From Prevotellaceae bacterium (lineage in GTDB: Bacteria > Bacteroidota > Bacteroidia > Bacteroidales > UBA932), in assembly GCA_031289995.1 (NCBI GenBank), contig JAITOI010000023.1, positions 1 to 9,079 of the forward strand: a stretch of 9,079 nt of DNA, read 5' to 3'. Under the pieces are notes generated by a model. It did no database searches and had not been told where the DNA came from. It saw nothing but the letters and a program-made list of their open reading frames with translations. The position numbers and the translations under genes were made by a program. How positions within the stretch are numbered: position 1 is the stretch's first letter; every line of letters starts with the position of its first letter. Below are positions 7,821-9,079 of the stretch, piece after piece.

Positions 7821-8534
7821 ATGAAACACCTCCTGCTCATCAGCAATTCCACCAATGCCGGCGAGGGCTACCTCGACTACTGCAAGCAAAGCATCGCCGA
7901 TTTTTTGCACGACCACGGCGCGAACAAAGCGCTGTTTTTTCCGTTCGCGGCTGTTACGTTTTCGTACGATGAGTACGAGCGCAAGGTGCGCGAAAAGCTT
8001 GCCCCGCTTGGGCTGAGCGTGGAGAGCGTGCACCGCGCAGCGGACGCAAAACAGGCGGTGCGCGAGGCGCAAGCCATCGTGGTGGGCGGCGGAAATACCT
8101 TCCATCTGCTCGCTAAAATTCAGGAGTTAGACCTCCTCGAAGCGGTGCGAAGCAAAACGCTGCAAGGCACGCCCTACTTAGGCTGGAGTGCCGGCAGCAA
8201 CATGGCTTGCCCCAGCTTGTGCACCACCAACGATATGCCCATCGTGGAGCCAAAAAGCTTCGCCGCCTTCAACCTCGTGCCCTTCCAAATCAACCCGCAC
8301 TACCTCGACGCACACCCCAGCGGACACGCTGGCGAAACGCGCGAGCAGCGCCTGCAGGAGTACATCGCCGCCAACCCTCAGCGCTACGTGGCTGGGCTGC
8401 GCGAGGCCTGTATGCTGCGCCTCGAAGGCGACACGCTCACGCTGCACGGCGCCCGCACGATGCGCGTATTCAAGGCCGGATGCGAACCGCGCGAGCTGGC
8501 CGCAGGCGACAATTTGCAATTCTTGCTCGCATAG
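7821..8534 (+). CDS. pepE: Dipeptidase E (peptidase family S51, aspartyl dipeptidase)
   Basis: PepE is a cytosolic serine peptidase that cleaves dipeptides starting with aspartate. The 237 residues align over their length with E. coli PepE (229) as I know it: LLLISNST at the start, FFPFAAVTFSYDEY (39-52), the VVGGGNTFHLL segment (87-97), GWSAGSNMACP (121-131) with nucleophile Ser123, TTNDMPIVEP with Asp138, and QINPHY with His160, the three expected catalytic residues, then GHAGETREQR (168-177). An in-frame ATG at 7785 would add 12 residues (MLTRNKQQNTST) with no counterpart in the family, so the ATG at 7821 is chosen; it has an A-rich leader. The gene lies 40 nt after korB and 12 nt before the methyltransferase, so it may belong to the same transcript. 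There is no sign of truncation or missing catalytic residues. Confidence 0.95.
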   Translation: MKHLLLISNSTNAGEGYLDYCKQSIADFLHDHGANKALFFPFAAVTFSYDEYERKVREKLAPLGLSVESVHRAADAKQAVREAQAIVVGGGNTFHLLAKIQELDLLEAVRSKTLQGTPYLGWSAGSNMACPSLCTTNDMPIVEPKSFAAFNLVPFQINPHYLDAHPSGHAGETREQRLQEYIAANPQRYVAGLREACMLRLEGDTLTLHGARTMRVFKAGCEPRELAAGDNLQFLLA

Positions 8535-8546
8535 AAAACATCGACG

Positions 8547-9079
8547 ATGAACACCTTCTACAAGCCGCGCAAACCTGCGCCCGACAACCTGCTCTTCGGC
8601 CTGCACCCCGTGATGGAGGCTTTGCAGAGCGGTCGCGAAGTTGACCGCATCCTCATCCGCCGCGGCCTCGACGCTGAGCTGTCGTTGCAGCTGCGCACGC
8701 TGGCTGCCGAGCGGCAGGTGCCCGTGCAGCAGGTGCCCGTCGAAAAGCTCAACGCGCTGACGCAAAAAAATCATCAGGGCGTGGTGGCGTTTGCCTCGCT
8801 CATCGAGTACGCCAACCTCGAAGAGGTGGTCATCGGCGTGATGGAGCGCGGCGACGTGCCGCTGCTGCTGCTGCTCGACGGCGTTACCGACGTGCGCAAC
8901 TTTGGCGCCATTGCCCGCTCGGCTGAGTGCGCGGGCGTGCACGCGATAGTGCTGCCCACCACGGGCGCGGCGCAAATCAACGGCGACGCGCTCAAAGCAT
9001 CGGCGGGAGCGCTCAACGTGGTGCCGGTGTGCCGCGTGCCCTCGCTGCGCAACGCCATTGGCTACCTTCGCGCCAGCGG
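8547..9079 (+). CDS. rlmB: RlmB/TrmH-family RNA 2'-O-ribose methyltransferase, N-terminal part (runs off the window)
   Basis: SPOUT enzymes of this family methylate a ribose 2'-OH in rRNA or tRNA using S-adenosylmethionine; RlmB acts on a guanosine of 23S rRNA. The visible 177 residues show the substrate-binding domain (NLLFGLHPVMEAL, 14-26, to KNHQGVVAF, 74-82) and then the start of the knotted catalytic domain. Motif 1, LLLLLDGVTDVRNFGAIARSAECAG (106-130), contains the conserved Asn118 and Arg124. IVLPTTGAAQINGDALKASAGALNVVPV (134-161) fits the same family. Motifs 2 and 3, which bind the cofactor, lie beyond the window edge. The LFG-HPV N-terminal domain favours RlmB over the smaller TrmL/TrmH types, but the exact target base is inferred. 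The ATG at 8547 follows pepE by 12 nt, suggesting a shared transcript. Confidence 0.9.
   Translation, partial: MNTFYKPRKPAPDNLLFGLHPVMEALQSGREVDRILIRRGLDAELSLQLRTLAAERQVPVQQVPVEKLNALTQKNHQGVVAFASLIEYANLEEVVIGVMERGDVPLLLLLDGVTDVRNFGAIARSAECAGVHAIVLPTTGAAQINGDALKASAGALNVVPVCRVPSLRNAIGYLRAS

Overview
The window looks like chromosomal housekeeping DNA from a member of the Bacteroidota, probably Bacteroidales. Four things point there: two near-identical TACCTTTG promoter elements that fit the Bacteroidota sigma factor consensus (TTTG-N19-TAnnTTTG), A/T-rich leaders without Shine-Dalgarno sequences, a tRNA-Glu gene placed just before rpsT, and a two-subunit 2-oxoacid:ferredoxin oxidoreductase typical of anaerobes. 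Coding DNA is clearly GC-rich while the spacers are AT-rich. I could not compare against a database, so the taxonomy is an inference.

Layout. Positions 1-456 hold the C-terminal part of apolipoprotein N-acyltransferase (lnt). A 100-bp modular tandem repeat and an AT-rich repeat lead into a YidE/AspT-family membrane transporter (598-2262). This converges on a phosphoglucomutase/phosphomannomutase on the minus strand (4117-2378), with a heptamer array, a hairpin terminator and another AT-rich repeat between them. The 220-bp gap at 4118-4337 carries five AT-rich octamers, a leftward promoter for the mutase and a rightward promoter for tRNA-Glu(UUC) (4338-4409) and rpsT (4458-4712). Then come korA (4835-6676) and korB (6776-7780), separated by an 82-bp inverted repeat, followed closely by pepE (7821-8534) and the start of an RlmB/TrmH-family RNA methyltransferase (8547 to the window end). 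No gene-free stretch exceeds 300 bases.

Function. The genes are metabolically mixed: lipoprotein maturation, transport, sugar-phosphate interconversion, translation, the reductive or oxidative 2-oxoacid/ferredoxin node, peptide turnover and rRNA modification. korA-korB form one enzyme, and tRNA-Glu and rpsT probably share a transcript. pepE and the methyltransferase may be read from the same rightward unit as korAB, judged only from short gaps and shared strand.

I found no defence, mobile or biosynthetic system. The unusual content is in the spacers: four different families of short tandem or inverted repeats, and in four genes (lnt, yidE-like, mutase, korA) the stop codon lies inside or overlaps such a repeat. 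That coincidence is the observation most worth checking.
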